Assembly: GCA_963717725.1 (NCBI GenBank) | Contig: CAVQWS010000015.1 | Coordinates: 23,452-87,451, forward strand | DNA: 64,000 nucleotides | Reading direction: 5' to 3' | Origin: AC-32 sp963717725 | GTDB taxonomy: Bacteria > Actinomycetota > Thermoleophilia > Gaiellales > Gaiellaceae | Shown here: piece after piece, positions 1-7,253 of the stretch | Position numbering within the stretch: the stretch's first letter is position 1 | How the letters are laid out: each line of letters begins with the position of its first letter | Position numbers and translations under genes: made by a program | Notes under the pieces: generated by a model | Told to the model about the DNA's origin: nothing | What the model saw: only the letters and a program-made list of their open reading frames with translations | Databases searched by the model: none

Positions 1-207
1 GTCGACGCCGCCGGCGAGCCGCTCGTCCGCGCCAAGGTCTCACAGGGACTCACGCGCACGAACGGCGAGATCGAGGTTGCGGATTCTTTGCCGGCGGACG
101 AGGCGCTCCTCGCGGCCGCGCTGACGGCGTACCTGCTGATCCGCAGGGCCGAGGACAACGCCTCGGCCGGAGCCTCGACGGTCGCCGCGACCGGCAGCAC
201 CGTCTAG
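1..207 (+). CDS. C-terminal fragment of an unidentified protein (cut by window start)
   Basis: An open frame runs from the first base to a TAG at 205-207 and gives 68 residues ending in an Ala/Thr/Ser-rich tail. There is no start codon in the window, so this is the 3' end of a longer gene. A mixed alpha/beta stretch is followed by one amphipathic helix and a low-complexity tail. I do not recognise the family; a LURP-one/tubby-like C-terminus is a weak guess. A perfect hairpin at 245-278 lies just downstream and probably ends this transcript. Confidence 0.5.
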   Translation, partial: VDAAGEPLVRAKVSQGLTRTNGEIEVADSLPADEALLAAALTAYLLIRRAEDNASAGASTVAATGSTV

Positions 208-244
208 TCGATACCCCAGGCTTCGAGCGTGGTGACTGGGAGGG

Positions 245-278
245 AGCGCCTGGCACCGCTTTCACGGTGCCAGGCGCT
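245..278. terminator. Bidirectional hairpin terminator between convergent genes
   Basis: A perfect 14-bp stem (245-258 with 265-278) closes a 6-nt CTTTCA loop. It sits between the + strand gene ending at 207 and the - strand chitinase ending at 288, so it can serve both. There is no clear T-run. Confidence 0.65.
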
Positions 279-287
279 GTGGGGACG

Positions 288-1703
288 CTACGGCGCCGAG
301 AGTGCGGCGGTCAGGTCGCCTGCGTCGTCGTCGTTCGAGATTTCCCAGGCCCAGAGGCCTCGGAGCTTGTCCTGCCTCACGAGGCGTGCCCGGTCGGCCA
401 CGGCATGTGGGTCGACGTAGCTGATGAACGTGCCGCCGAACAGCGTCGGGCTGTAGAGCCACGGCGCCTTCGCCGCGCCGTCGTAGTAGCGCGTGAAGCC
501 GTTCAGGCCCTTGCCGTCGTTGCCGGTGTTCGACGTCCGCGAGACCGCCGTCGGACCGATCACCGTCAGGTTCGCGTCGGCGAGGCCGGTGTCGACGAGG
601 TCGTGGTAGGTCGGCGAGTCGTTCGACGGCGCCGCCGCGTGCGGCTGGAAGAGGCCGTTGTTCGATGCCGGGCACGCCGACGTACTCCTTGCCGTAGAAC
701 GGAACGCCGACGACGAGCTTGTCGGGCGCGACGCCGTTGGCGAGGTAGTAGTCGACCGTGCCGGCCGTGCTCCACGTGCTCATGAGCGCCCCTGGGACGG
801 CGGGCGACTTCGGGTCGAGGGAGAACGGCGAGTTGAAGTCCGTCCACGCGTCCCAGGAGCCGTGGAAATCGAAGGTGAGCAGGTTGATCCAGTCGACCGT
901 GCGCGAGACCGGAGCGAGCTCCCAGCTACCGCTCGAGTTGACGTTGCCGGCCGGGAGGTCGGCGGTCAGGAGGTAGTGCTTCCCGGTCGTCGCGCCGTAC
1001 GCGTCGAGCTGCTGCCGGAACTCCTGGAGCAGCAGGGTCGCGTTGTGGACGTCGGCCGGCGAGTGGTCGGCGCCGTTGCCGGGGTCGATGCCGGGGTACT
1101 CCCAGTCGATGTCGATCCCGTCGAAGACGCCCGCCGCCGCGCCCGGGCCGCCCGCGGACGGCGGCCAGATCGTCGCCGGGTCGAACGGCAGGTTGCCCTT
1201 CAGCAGCAGGTCGACGCAGGAGGCGACGAACGCCTGGCGGGTCGCGGCGGTGGCGGCGACGTCGGAGAAGTACTTCGACCCGGTCCAGCCGCCGAGCGAC
1301 ATCACGACGCGCAGGTTGGGGTGCGCCGCCTTCAGCTTCAGCAGCTGGTTGAAGTTGCCGTACAGGTGCTGGTTCGGGTTCGCGGAGTCGTCGGCGACGC
1401 CGTCGACGCTCTGGTCGGCGCCGGTCGGCGCTTCGTAGTCGGACCACGGATCGGTGAGCCCACACGTCCCGGCGGCCGTCGGTGCTCCGAACGCATAGTC
1501 GAGCACGTTCAGCTTGTCGGCCGGGATCTGCTTGACGAAGTAGCCGCGGGCGTAGCGCGACCAGTTCGTGAAGAACGCGGCGCGGACGTCCGTCGGCGCT
1601 GCGGTCTGGCCAGGCGTCGGCGCGGCTTCGCCGAAGCGCCGGCAGCCACCGTGACCGCGACGAGGAGTGCAGCAAGCGCGGCGATCGGAACTCGAGCCCT
1701 CAT
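288..1703 (-). CDS. Secreted GH18 chitinase (two apparent frameshifts)
   Basis: Family 18 glycosyl hydrolases cleave chitin by substrate-assisted catalysis. The start ATG at 1703 follows a good AAGGAGG site and opens a signal peptide (MRARVPIAALAALL... to ASA). The catalytic signature DGIDIDWEYPG (DxxDxDxE) is intact, as is the preceding SLGGW strand motif. The reading frame must change near 1610-1640, just after the signal peptide, and again near 655-665, after GVPFYGKEYVGVPG. Conserved GH18 sequence continues in the new frame each time, through NGLFQPH to GLWAWEISND near the C-terminus. The restored protein is about 470 residues with no separate chitin-binding domain. Sequencing or assembly error is more likely than a dead gene. 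Upstream half-sites suggest GntR-type control. Confidence 0.85.
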
Positions 1704-1768
1704 CTCTTGTCCTCCTTGCTGGAACAGGCGGGGGCGACGGACGGCGCCTGAAGCGGCGAAGTGATCTT

Positions 1769-1967
1769 GACCAATTCGGGATGGGCGCCCATCGCTTCGT
1801 GGCGACTAAACCACTCTTGGGCGAATTGGTCTACTCCGCTACTGCACTTCGATAAGACCACTTCGAGACCGCCTTCGCGGCTCCACGTTCATAGAAGCCG
1901 CTCATTTGCGGGGAATATCGAGAGTCTTGAGGCGGCGCCGGTCTGCCGACCGGGATAAGACCAATTA
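1769..1967. promoter_or_regulatory. Cluster of GACCAATT/TTGGTCTA operator-like half-sites upstream of the chitinase
   Basis: The chitinase leader holds GACCAATTCG at 1769-1778 and its exact reverse complement at 1822-1831. TTGGTCTA lies at 1826-1833, AAGACCACTT at 1854-1863 and AAGACCAATTA at 1957-1967. TGGTCTA/TAGACCA half-sites are typical of GntR/HutC regulators such as DasR, which controls chitin and N-acetylglucosamine genes in Streptomyces. The sites are seen directly; the regulator is inferred. Confidence 0.5.
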
Positions 1968-2420
1968 GCGGAGCAGCCGCCGCGCGCCGACGAACTCGCC
2001 GCGCACCTGGTTCAGGCTCACGTAGCGGACGCGCGCGCCGGTGTGCGGCGCCGAGATCACGACCCGGCTCGAGACGACCAGGTCGACGTGGCCGCCGCCG
2101 TTCGTGAAGACCAGGTCGCCGGGCCTGAGCCGGCCGAAGCGAACCGGCCTGCCGAGCGCCATCTGCCCCCAGGTCGAGTGCGGGATCTTCCGGCCGATCG
2201 AGCGGTACGCCGCGTAGACGAGGCCCGAGCAGTCGAAGCCGGTGCGGCGGGAGCTGCCGCCCCAGCGGTACGGCACGCCCAGCTGATGCTTCGCGAACGC
2301 GACGACCTTGTCGGCAGGCGTGGCGGGCTCACGGATCGGCGCGCGGCCAGGGTCGACCTGCGCCTGGGCGGCAGGCGCGAGCAATCCGGGCAGCACGAGG
2401 ACGGGAAGCAGGCGGCGCAT
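1965..2420 (-). CDS. Secreted NlpC/P60 family peptidase
   Basis: A 151-residue protein with an N-terminal signal peptide (about residues 1-20, ending AQA) and one NlpC/P60 domain. This cell-wall endopeptidase fold cleaves peptidoglycan stem peptides. The catalytic Cys is C64 in FDCSGLVYAAY, the His is H111 in GGGHVDLVV, and a further polar residue lies near H126. It has no SH3 or repeat domains, so it is a minimal secreted hydrolase. Its stop codon overlaps one of the operator-like half-sites of the neighbouring chitinase leader. Confidence 0.88.
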   Translation of the reverse strand: MRRLLPVLVLPGLLAPAAQAQVDPGRAPIREPATPADKVVAFAKHQLGVPYRWGGSSRRTGFDCSGLVYAAYRSIGRKIPHSTWGQMALGRPVRFGRLRPGDLVFTNGGGHVDLVVSSRVVISAPHTGARVRYVSLNQVRGEFVGARRLLR

Positions 2421-2491
2421 CCGGGCCTACCTCGGCCGGGAGGCGCCGGCCCGCAAGGGTTAGCGGGGTACCTCGATCGAGGGAGTCGCCG

Positions 2492-2899
2492 CTACGAGCC
2501 CAGTCCCTGCGCGATCTCCCAGCTGTGGCCGTCGGGGTCGGTGAAGGTCGCGACCCGCATGCCCCATGGCCGGTTGACCGGGCCGGTCAGCAGCTCCACG
2601 CCGCGCTCCTGCAGCGCAGCGCACGCTGCGTCGACGTCGTCGATCCAGATGCTCAGCTGGAAGCGCGACCCGGACTCGCGGCCGGCCACCGGCGCCGGTT
2701 CGACCTGCTGCTCCGCCGAGGAGCTCAGGAGCAGGTTGACGAAGAGCTGGTCGAACTTCACGCAGACGGAGGTCTCGTCCTCGAAGACCACCTCGACGCC
2801 GAAGATCGCCTCGTAGAAGGACTTCGCCGTCTGCACGTCCTCCACGAACAGGCTGATCGCGCTGACATGGCTCAACGACTGTTCCGCGGTCGTGCTCAT
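2492..2899 (-). CDS. VOC (glyoxalase/bleomycin-resistance-like) family protein
   Basis: A 135-residue single-module vicinal-oxygen-chelate protein. The start at 2899 (MSTTAEQ) has a GGAGAGGAG ribosome site. The paired beta-alpha-beta-beta-beta repeats can be followed through SAISLFVEDVQTAKSFYEAI and the C-terminal FTDPDGHSWEIAQ. The final Glu is at the usual metal-ligand position, while the N-terminal His position carries Ser, so the exact activity cannot be assigned. An upstream element shared with the VOC gene at 12907-13284 suggests common regulation. Confidence 0.8.
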   Translation of the reverse strand: MSTTAEQSLSHVSAISLFVEDVQTAKSFYEAIFGVEVVFEDETSVCVKFDQLFVNLLLSSSAEQQVEPAPVAGRESGSRFQLSIWIDDVDAACAALQERGVELLTGPVNRPWGMRVATFTDPDGHSWEIAQGLGS

Positions 2900-2944
2900 C
2901 TGGGCTCCTCTCTCCAGGGGTCTGCGTCTTAGACCGCCGTGAGC

Positions 2945-2970
2945 CGAAAAAGTCATCGCTGAACGACGAA
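2945..2970 (-). promoter_or_regulatory. Upstream element shared by two VOC genes (copy 1)
   Basis: This 26-nt block aligns to 13331-13355 with about 22 of 25 positions identical. Both copies lie 46-47 nt upstream of a VOC start codon and directly abut a GC hairpin that ends the preceding gene. Read on the - strand it contains a TTTTTC core that could be a -35 region. Confidence 0.45.
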
Positions 2971-2995
2971 GCCCCGCCGAGGCGGGGCTTCGTCG
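2964..2995 (-). terminator. Terminator of the PRC-barrel gene
   Basis: A perfect 15-bp inverted repeat (2964-2978 / 2981-2995) with a 2-nt centre lies 21 nt past the stop of the - strand PRC-barrel gene. An ACTTTTTC tract follows on that strand. Confidence 0.75.
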
Positions 2996-3016
2996 AACGC
3001 TGATACGGGTCGCGGG

Positions 3017-3379
3017 CTAGAGGTCCTCGTGGGCGTGCGTGCCCCCGCGGCCGTAGTAGCCGGCGAGCTCGTCGCGGTAGCCCTGGTCGCGGTACCGCTC
3101 CTCGTCGAACTCGGGCGCGTTCTTGATCTCGTCCTTCGTGTGGTTGACGAAGATCGTCTCGGTGTCCGGGTCGATGTCCCGGATCACGCCGGCTGGAAGC
3201 ATCACCTTCTTGCCGAAGATCCACGGACCGGTGTCGACGATGATGAAGCTGCTGCCGACCTCGTTCGTGGCCTCGTCAACCTTGCCGATGTCGCCGTCAG
3301 TGGCCTCGACCTTGAAGCCGGACAGGTCGAGGTTGGGCGGCGTTTGGACGGTGAACGTCCACATCTCGACGGTCGCCAT
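3017..3379 (-). CDS. PRC-barrel domain protein
   Basis: A 120-residue protein. The start at 3379 (MATVEMWTF) follows AGGAGGTG; a longer upstream frame lacks a ribosome site. Residues about 15-85 fit a PRC-barrel: GFKVEATDGDIGKVDE, a Phe/Ile-rich middle strand and a conserved KKVMLPAGVIRDID turn. The tail is rich in Asp, Glu, Tyr and Gly and looks disordered. PRC-barrels occur in stress and RNA-processing proteins; no specific function can be assigned. It is a single gene ending in a strong hairpin. Confidence 0.8.
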   Translation of the reverse strand: MATVEMWTFTVQTPPNLDLSGFKVEATDGDIGKVDEATNEVGSSFIIVDTGPWIFGKKVMLPAGVIRDIDPDTETIFVNHTKDEIKNAPEFDEERYRDQGYRDELAGYYGRGGTHAHEDL

Positions 3380-3491
3380 TGACTGCACCTCCTGAGGCTC
3401 GTTTCGCCTCGTCGCTTGAATACCTTGCGTACCCCTGCAGGCAGGTGCCAAACACCAAAAACAGGCCAATTTGCAGGGATTTTGAAAGTGC

Positions 3492-3866
3492 TTAGTCTCT
3501 CCGCGACCCGCGCCAGGGCCCGGGCACGAAGTCGAGCACGACGTTCACGGCCCAGACGATGACGGTCGCCCAGACGAGCGAGCGGAAGCCGTGGATGTCG
3601 AAGCCGTCCACGAGCAGGTCGGTCAGCCAGAGCATCAGCATCGCCACGCCGAACCAGATCAGCCCGAGCGTGATGACGGCGAGCGGCAACGTGAGCAGGC
3701 GGATGAAGGGCTTGAGGATCGTGTTCAGGATCCCGAACAGCAGCGCGGCTCGGATCAGGTCGCCGGCGCTGTCTACCTCGACGCCGCTCAGCACGCCGGT
3801 CACGATGGCGAGCACGATCGCGTTCGCCACCCACGAGAGCGTCAGCTGCTTGGCGAGGCGAATCAT
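3492..3866 (-). CDS. Four-TM phage-holin-like family membrane protein (PF04020 type)
   Basis: A 124-residue polytopic protein with four predicted membrane helices and the family signature ILNTILKPFIRLLTLPLAVI in the middle. These actinobacterial proteins are named after a phage holin superfamily, but most are chromosomal and of unknown function. The C-terminal PWRGSRRD is basic and likely cytoplasmic. It is divergent from the SHOCT protein at 3946, with 79 bp between the starts. Confidence 0.8.
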   Translation of the reverse strand: MIRLAKQLTLSWVANAIVLAIVTGVLSGVEVDSAGDLIRAALLFGILNTILKPFIRLLTLPLAVITLGLIWFGVAMLMLWLTDLLVDGFDIHGFRSLVWATVIVWAVNVVLDFVPGPWRGSRRD

Positions 3867-3945
3867 GGGCGAATCATCCTCCTGGGACTAGACACGTGCA
3901 CGCTCAACGCGCGAGGCTAGGCACTACCCAACTAGGAGGAAGCAC

Positions 3946-4338
3946 GTGATCGCAGCGGACTACCCGTTTCTCGACGTCCTCTGGACGATGTTCATCTTCT
4001 TCGCGTGGATTATCTGGTTCTGGCTCCTGATCACCATCTTCGCGGACGTCTTCCGCCGGAGCGACATCGGCGGCGGGACGAAGACGCTCTGGTGCATCTT
4101 CGTGATCATCACGCCGTTCATCGGCGTGTTCGTCTACCTGATCTCGCAGAGCAAGGGGATGAACGAGCGCAACCTGCAGAACGTGAAGCAGCAGCGGCAG
4201 CAGACCGACGAGTACATCCGCTCGGTCGCGGCCGAGGATCCGGCCTCCCAGATCGCGCAGGCGAAGTCGCTGCTCGACAGCGGCGCGATCAACCAGCAGG
4301 AGTTCGACGCGCTGAAGCAGAAGGCGCTCGCGACCTAG
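3946..4338 (+). CDS. Membrane protein with PLDc_N-like and SHOCT domains
   Basis: A 130-residue protein starting at GTG 3946 with an AGGAGGA site six bases upstream. Residues about 8-70 form two membrane helices of the PLDc_N type (FFAWIIWFWLLITIFADVFR, then IFVIITPFIGVFVYLI). A charged coiled linker follows, and a C-terminal SHOCT motif (QAKSLLDSGAINQQEFDALK) of about 30 residues. SHOCT modules are short oligomerisation motifs, so the protein probably assembles at the membrane. Its stop overlaps the convergent DUF1697 gene by 4 bp. Confidence 0.82.
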   Translation: MIAADYPFLDVLWTMFIFFAWIIWFWLLITIFADVFRRSDIGGGTKTLWCIFVIITPFIGVFVYLISQSKGMNERNLQNVKQQRQQTDEYIRSVAAEDPASQIAQAKSLLDSGAINQQEFDALKQKALAT

Positions 4339-4874
4339 CGGGCGTCCGCGAGCTCGAGCAGGGCCTCGACGGTCGTCCAGTTCCGCGACGTTGCGGTGAC
4401 CCCGAGGCCCTGCCCGGCGAGCTTCGACCACAGCTTCGAGCGGGCGATCGTCTTCGGGTGCCACGCGTAGACCTCTCGGCCCGAGACGACCACGCGCTCG
4501 CCGGACGCGGCGGCCTCCTCGAGCTCACGCACGGTCTTCGCCGGGAGCTTCTTTTCGAGAAAGGTGACCTGGTAGGCCTTCGGGTTCCTCGCGACCTTGG
4601 CGTGCGGGTTGCGCTTCACAACGGCGGCGAGCTCGGCTTTCGTCCGCACGACGACCGCGATCTCGAGACCGAACTGCTCCTTGATCAGCTTCTCGATCTC
4701 TCTGCGCACCGTCTCGGGCTTGGCGCGGCTCTCGACCACGACGTTGCCGCTCTGCAGATAGGTCTGCACCTCGGTGAAGCCGGCCTCCTCGAGCGCCGTG
4801 CGCAGGGCCGGCATCGCGATGCGGTTGCGCGGGCCGATGTTGATCCCGCGCAGGAGGACGACGTGGCGCGCCAT
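4335..4874 (-). CDS. DUF1697 family protein
   Basis: A 179-residue DUF1697 protein recognised by its start (MARHVVLLRGINIGPRNRIA), the central YLQSGNVVVES motif and the late VYAWHP and SKLWSKL segments. The fold repeats a ferredoxin-like unit; the biochemical role is unknown. Its ATG shares one base with the TGA of the upstream acylphosphatase gene (TGATG), which indicates translational coupling. Confidence 0.87.
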   Translation of the reverse strand: MARHVVLLRGINIGPRNRIAMPALRTALEEAGFTEVQTYLQSGNVVVESRAKPETVRREIEKLIKEQFGLEIAVVVRTKAELAAVVKRNPHAKVARNPKAYQVTFLEKKLPAKTVRELEEAAASGERVVVSGREVYAWHPKTIARSKLWSKLAGQGLGVTATSRNWTTVEALLELADAR

Positions 4875-5140
4875 CAGCGGGTCGCGAAGCCGCGCAAGGA
4901 CTCCGGCTCCTCCTCGAGGACCTCGACTCGGTCGACCTGCGCGCCTCGCGGGCCTTCCTTCGAGACCCGCACGACCGACTCGACCGCGTCGGGCTCGCCT
5001 TCGAGCACCGCCTCGACGGTTCCGTCGGCGCGGTTTTGCGCCCAGCCGGCGACCCCGCGCGACTCGGCGGCGCGTGCAATCGCCCAGCGGAAGCCGACTC
5101 CCTGGACGCGCCCGTGAACAATCAGACGGCGGCGGATCAC
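4874..5140 (-). CDS. acyP: Acylphosphatase
   Basis: An 88-residue protein of normal family length. Acylphosphatases hydrolyse carboxyl-phosphate bonds in small metabolites. The phosphate-binding GRVQGVGFRW loop with its catalytic Arg and the Asn in WAQNRADGTVEAVLEG are intact, as is the C-terminal ferredoxin-like strand. It is the first gene of a two-gene unit with DUF1697 (TGATG junction) and is divergent from the hydrolase at 5161, leaving about 20 bp between starts. Confidence 0.9.
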   Translation of the reverse strand: MIRRRLIVHGRVQGVGFRWAIARAAESRGVAGWAQNRADGTVEAVLEGEPDAVESVVRVSKEGPRGAQVDRVEVLEEEPESLRGFATR

Positions 5141-5160
5141 TCCGCGGCATTATCGGGCCG

Positions 5161-5742
5161 ATGAAGCAACTCGAAACGCCTCACGGCCCGGCGCGAGTGC
5201 ACCTGCACGAGATCGACAACCCTCGAGCCGCGCTCGTGCTCGGCCACGGGGCGGGCGGCGGCGTCGAGTCGCCGGACCTGCAGGGCGCGGCGAAGGCGGC
5301 GCTCGAGGCGGGCCTGACCGTCGCGCTCGTCGAGCAGCCCTACCGCGTCGCCGGCCGCCGCTCGCCCGCGCCGGCGAATCAGCTCGACGCGGCGTGGACG
5401 AGCGTGATCGAGCAGCTCGCCTTCGACGTGCCGCTGATCGCCGGCGGCCGCTCCTCGGGCGCCCGCGTCGCCTGCCGGACCGCGGCCGCGACTGGCGCCA
5501 GGGCGGTGCTCTGCCTCGCCTTCCCGGTGCACCCGCCCGGCCGGCCAGAGAAGAGCCGGCTGGACGAGCTCGACGCGGTCAAGGTGCCGACGCTGGTCGT
5601 CCAGGGCGAGCGCGATCCGTTCGGAATGCCGCCGTCTGCACCAGATCGCACCGTCGTGCAGATTCCCGGCACCCACTCGCTCCGCAGCAGCGCCGCGGTC
5701 GAAGAGCCTGTGTCCGCCTGGTTGCTTAGGATCGCGATGTAA
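5161..5742 (+). CDS. Alpha/beta hydrolase (KANL3/TEX30-like)
   Basis: A 193-residue compact alpha/beta hydrolase. The oxyanion region LVLGHGAGGGVESPDL resembles the dienelactone hydrolase/TEX30 group. The nucleophile elbow is GGRSSGARVA with Ser, the acidic strand end is LVVQGERDPFG, and the terminal His lies in IPGTHSLR. The ATG at 5161 sits just 20 bp from the divergent acyP start and has no strong ribosome site, so a leaderless message is possible. The substrate is unknown. Confidence 0.78.
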   Translation: MKQLETPHGPARVHLHEIDNPRAALVLGHGAGGGVESPDLQGAAKAALEAGLTVALVEQPYRVAGRRSPAPANQLDAAWTSVIEQLAFDVPLIAGGRSSGARVACRTAAATGARAVLCLAFPVHPPGRPEKSRLDELDAVKVPTLVVQGERDPFGMPPSAPDRTVVQIPGTHSLRSSAAVEEPVSAWLLRIAM

Positions 5743-5770
5743 CCCCAACGAGGAGGGTCGATGAGCACCA

Positions 5771-6385
5771 TTGCTCGCCTACGTCGTCCTGTTCGTGATC
5801 GGCGTGCTCCTGATCTACAACGGCACGCCGGACTCGAGCTCCGCCCCGGGAAAGGTCATCGCTTACTACTCCGACTCCGGCCACCGTGACCGGATCAACA
5901 TCGGGTGGGTGCTCGCGGGGCTCGGCTACTTCTTCTTCCTCTGGTTCCTGAGCGCTCTGCGGCAGAGCATCCGGCGGCTCGAGGTCGAAGACGGGTTCCT
6001 GACCGGACTGGCCACGATGGGCGGCGTCGTCTACGCGACCTTGTCACTGGCGGCCCTGGCCGTGGAGACCGGGATCCGGACGATGAGCGACGACACGTAC
6101 CACCACCAGGTCTACCCGGGGCTCATCCACGCGGCCGACGACGCTGCCTGGGTGCTGCATGCCTCGGGCGGCGTGGGCATCGGGGCGATGATCATCGCCG
6201 CCTCGCTGGCAGCCCTGCGCGCGCGAGCGGTGCCCACCTGGGCCGGGTGGCTCGGCATCGTCGTCGGGATCCTCGGGCTCGGGCTGGTCATCTTCTTCCC
6301 GTGGTTCCTGGTCGCGATCTGGATCCTGGTCGTGAGCATCGGGATGTTCGTCGGCGCGAGCCGCGCACCGGCGCCGGCCGTCTAG
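5771..6385 (+). CDS. Polytopic membrane protein, DUF4386-like (start uncertain)
   Basis: About 204 residues with six predicted membrane helices, Gly/Leu-rich and without catalytic motifs. GAGGAGGG at 5749-5756 is ideally placed for ATG 5761, but that ATG is in a different frame from the body, which opens at TTG 5771. A single base lost or gained between 5761 and 5771 would join the natural start to the protein, so I suspect a sequencing indel. Function unknown. It ends before a GC hairpin at 6395-6422. Confidence 0.65.
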   Translation: MLAYVVLFVIGVLLIYNGTPDSSSAPGKVIAYYSDSGHRDRINIGWVLAGLGYFFFLWFLSALRQSIRRLEVEDGFLTGLATMGGVVYATLSLAALAVETGIRTMSDDTYHHQVYPGLIHAADDAAWVLHASGGVGIGAMIIAASLAALRARAVPTWAGWLGIVVGILGLGLVIFFPWFLVAIWILVVSIGMFVGASRAPAPAV

Positions 6386-6394
6386 GAATGCACC

Positions 6395-6422
6395 CTCCGG
6401 GCCCGTTTAGGGGGGCCCGGAG
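6395..6422 (+). terminator. GC hairpin after the membrane protein gene
   Basis: A 10-bp perfect stem (6395-6404 / 6413-6422) with an 8-nt loop lies 10 nt after the stop at 6385. There is no T-run. Confidence 0.5.
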
Positions 6423-6520
6423 AGCATTTCGGCTAAGCTTTGGGCTCCACAGAGCGAGTACCTGGTCGGCTGACGCCTCCCATCTACCGTTCGTGAATAG
6501 GTAGAAGGAGGTGTTTTTCT

Positions 6521-6733
6521 ATGGCTACAGGAACAGTGAAGTGGTTCAACGACGCCAAGGGGTACGGCTTCATCACCCCGGACGACGGCGGCGGCAAGGA
6601 TCTCTTCGTCCACCACACCGCGATCTCGGGTGACGGCTACAAGTCGCTCCCCGAGGGCGCGAAGGTCGAGTACGAGGCCGCCGAGGGTGCCAAGGGCCCC
6701 GAGGCAAAGAACGTCGTACAGGTGGCTGGTTAA
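6521..6733 (+). CDS. csp: Cold-shock protein, CspA family
   Basis: A 70-residue OB-fold RNA/ssDNA-binding protein with both nucleic-acid motifs: RNP1 (KGYGFI) and RNP2 (LFVHH). It opens with the canonical MATGTVKWFNDAKGYGFITP. The ribosome site AAGGAGGTG precedes a T-rich spacer. The roughly 100-nt leader between the upstream hairpin (6422) and the start is long for this genome, in keeping with the regulated leaders of csp mRNAs. A second, divergent cold-shock-like gene follows after a perfect 12-bp hairpin. Confidence 0.95.
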   Translation: MATGTVKWFNDAKGYGFITPDDGGGKDLFVHHTAISGDGYKSLPEGAKVEYEAAEGAKGPEAKNVVQVAG

Positions 6734-6742
6734 CCAAGAGCA

Positions 6743-6770
6743 GGCGCGCGCCGCTGGCGCGGCGCGCGCC
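6743..6770 (+). terminator. Hairpin between the two cold-shock genes
   Basis: A perfect 12-bp stem (6743-6754 / 6759-6770) with a TGGC loop, 10 nt after the csp stop. No T-tract follows, so it may only partly terminate or may protect the csp mRNA 3' end. Confidence 0.6.
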
Positions 6771-6793
6771 GACTCCTAGCGAAAGGAATCTCT

Positions 6794-7051
6794 GTGCGAG
6801 GACAGATGCTCTGGTTCAACGAGGTCAAGGACTATGGATTCATCATGACCGAGGACGGCGAGCGGCTCGCGGTCGCGGGCAACGGGTTCGCCCAGGGCGA
6901 GAAGCCCGAGGGTCGCTGTGCGCACAAGCCGGTCACGTTCGAGGTGGACGAGACCACCGGCGAGCGGCAGGCGCAGAACGTCGTCTTCGACCAGGAGGTC
7001 GCGGCTCGTCGGGCGAGGATGCGGAGCGGCGGGCGCGGAATTCGACACTAG
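6794..7051 (+). CDS. Cold-shock-domain-like protein lacking RNP2
   Basis: An 85-residue protein from GTG 6794 with GAAAGGAA upstream. Its first third copies a cold-shock domain (GQMLWFNEVKDYGFIMTEDG), including an RNP1-like DYGFI. The FVH RNP2 strand is replaced by RLAVAGNGF, and the tail ends in an Arg-rich segment (ARRARMRSGGRGIRH). RNA binding through the basic tail is plausible but unproven. It lies downstream of csp and 9 nt upstream of the next small basic protein, probably co-transcribed with it. Confidence 0.75.
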   Translation: MRGQMLWFNEVKDYGFIMTEDGERLAVAGNGFAQGEKPEGRCAHKPVTFEVDETTGERQAQNVVFDQEVAARRARMRSGGRGIRH

Positions 7052-7060
7052 GAGGCATGG

Positions 7061-7252
7061 ATGGCGACGAAGAAACGGCAGCAGACGATCAACAAGCGCA
7101 ACCGCGAGCGCGCGATCGAGGAGAAGCGCACGCTCAAGCGGCAGGCCAAGGAAGAGAAGCGCGAGGCGATCAAGAGCGGCGAGATCGAGAAGCCGGACTG
7201 GCTCGGGCCTCCGAACGAGCAGCTCGGCGACGACGAGCCGGCCCCGGCCTGA
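7061..7252 (+). CDS. Small Lys/Arg-rich conserved hypothetical protein
   Basis: A 63-residue, highly charged, probably helical protein (MATKKRQQTINKRNRERAIE) with an acidic, Pro-rich C-terminus. GGAGG at 7051-7055 is correctly spaced for ATG 7061 and too close for the alternative ATG at 7057. The composition suggests nucleic-acid or ribosome association; the function is unknown. The stop is 1 nt from the GTG of the multicopper oxidase gene. Confidence 0.7.
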   Translation: MATKKRQQTINKRNRERAIEEKRTLKRQAKEEKREAIKSGEIEKPDWLGPPNEQLGDDEPAPA

Positions 7253-7253
7253 A

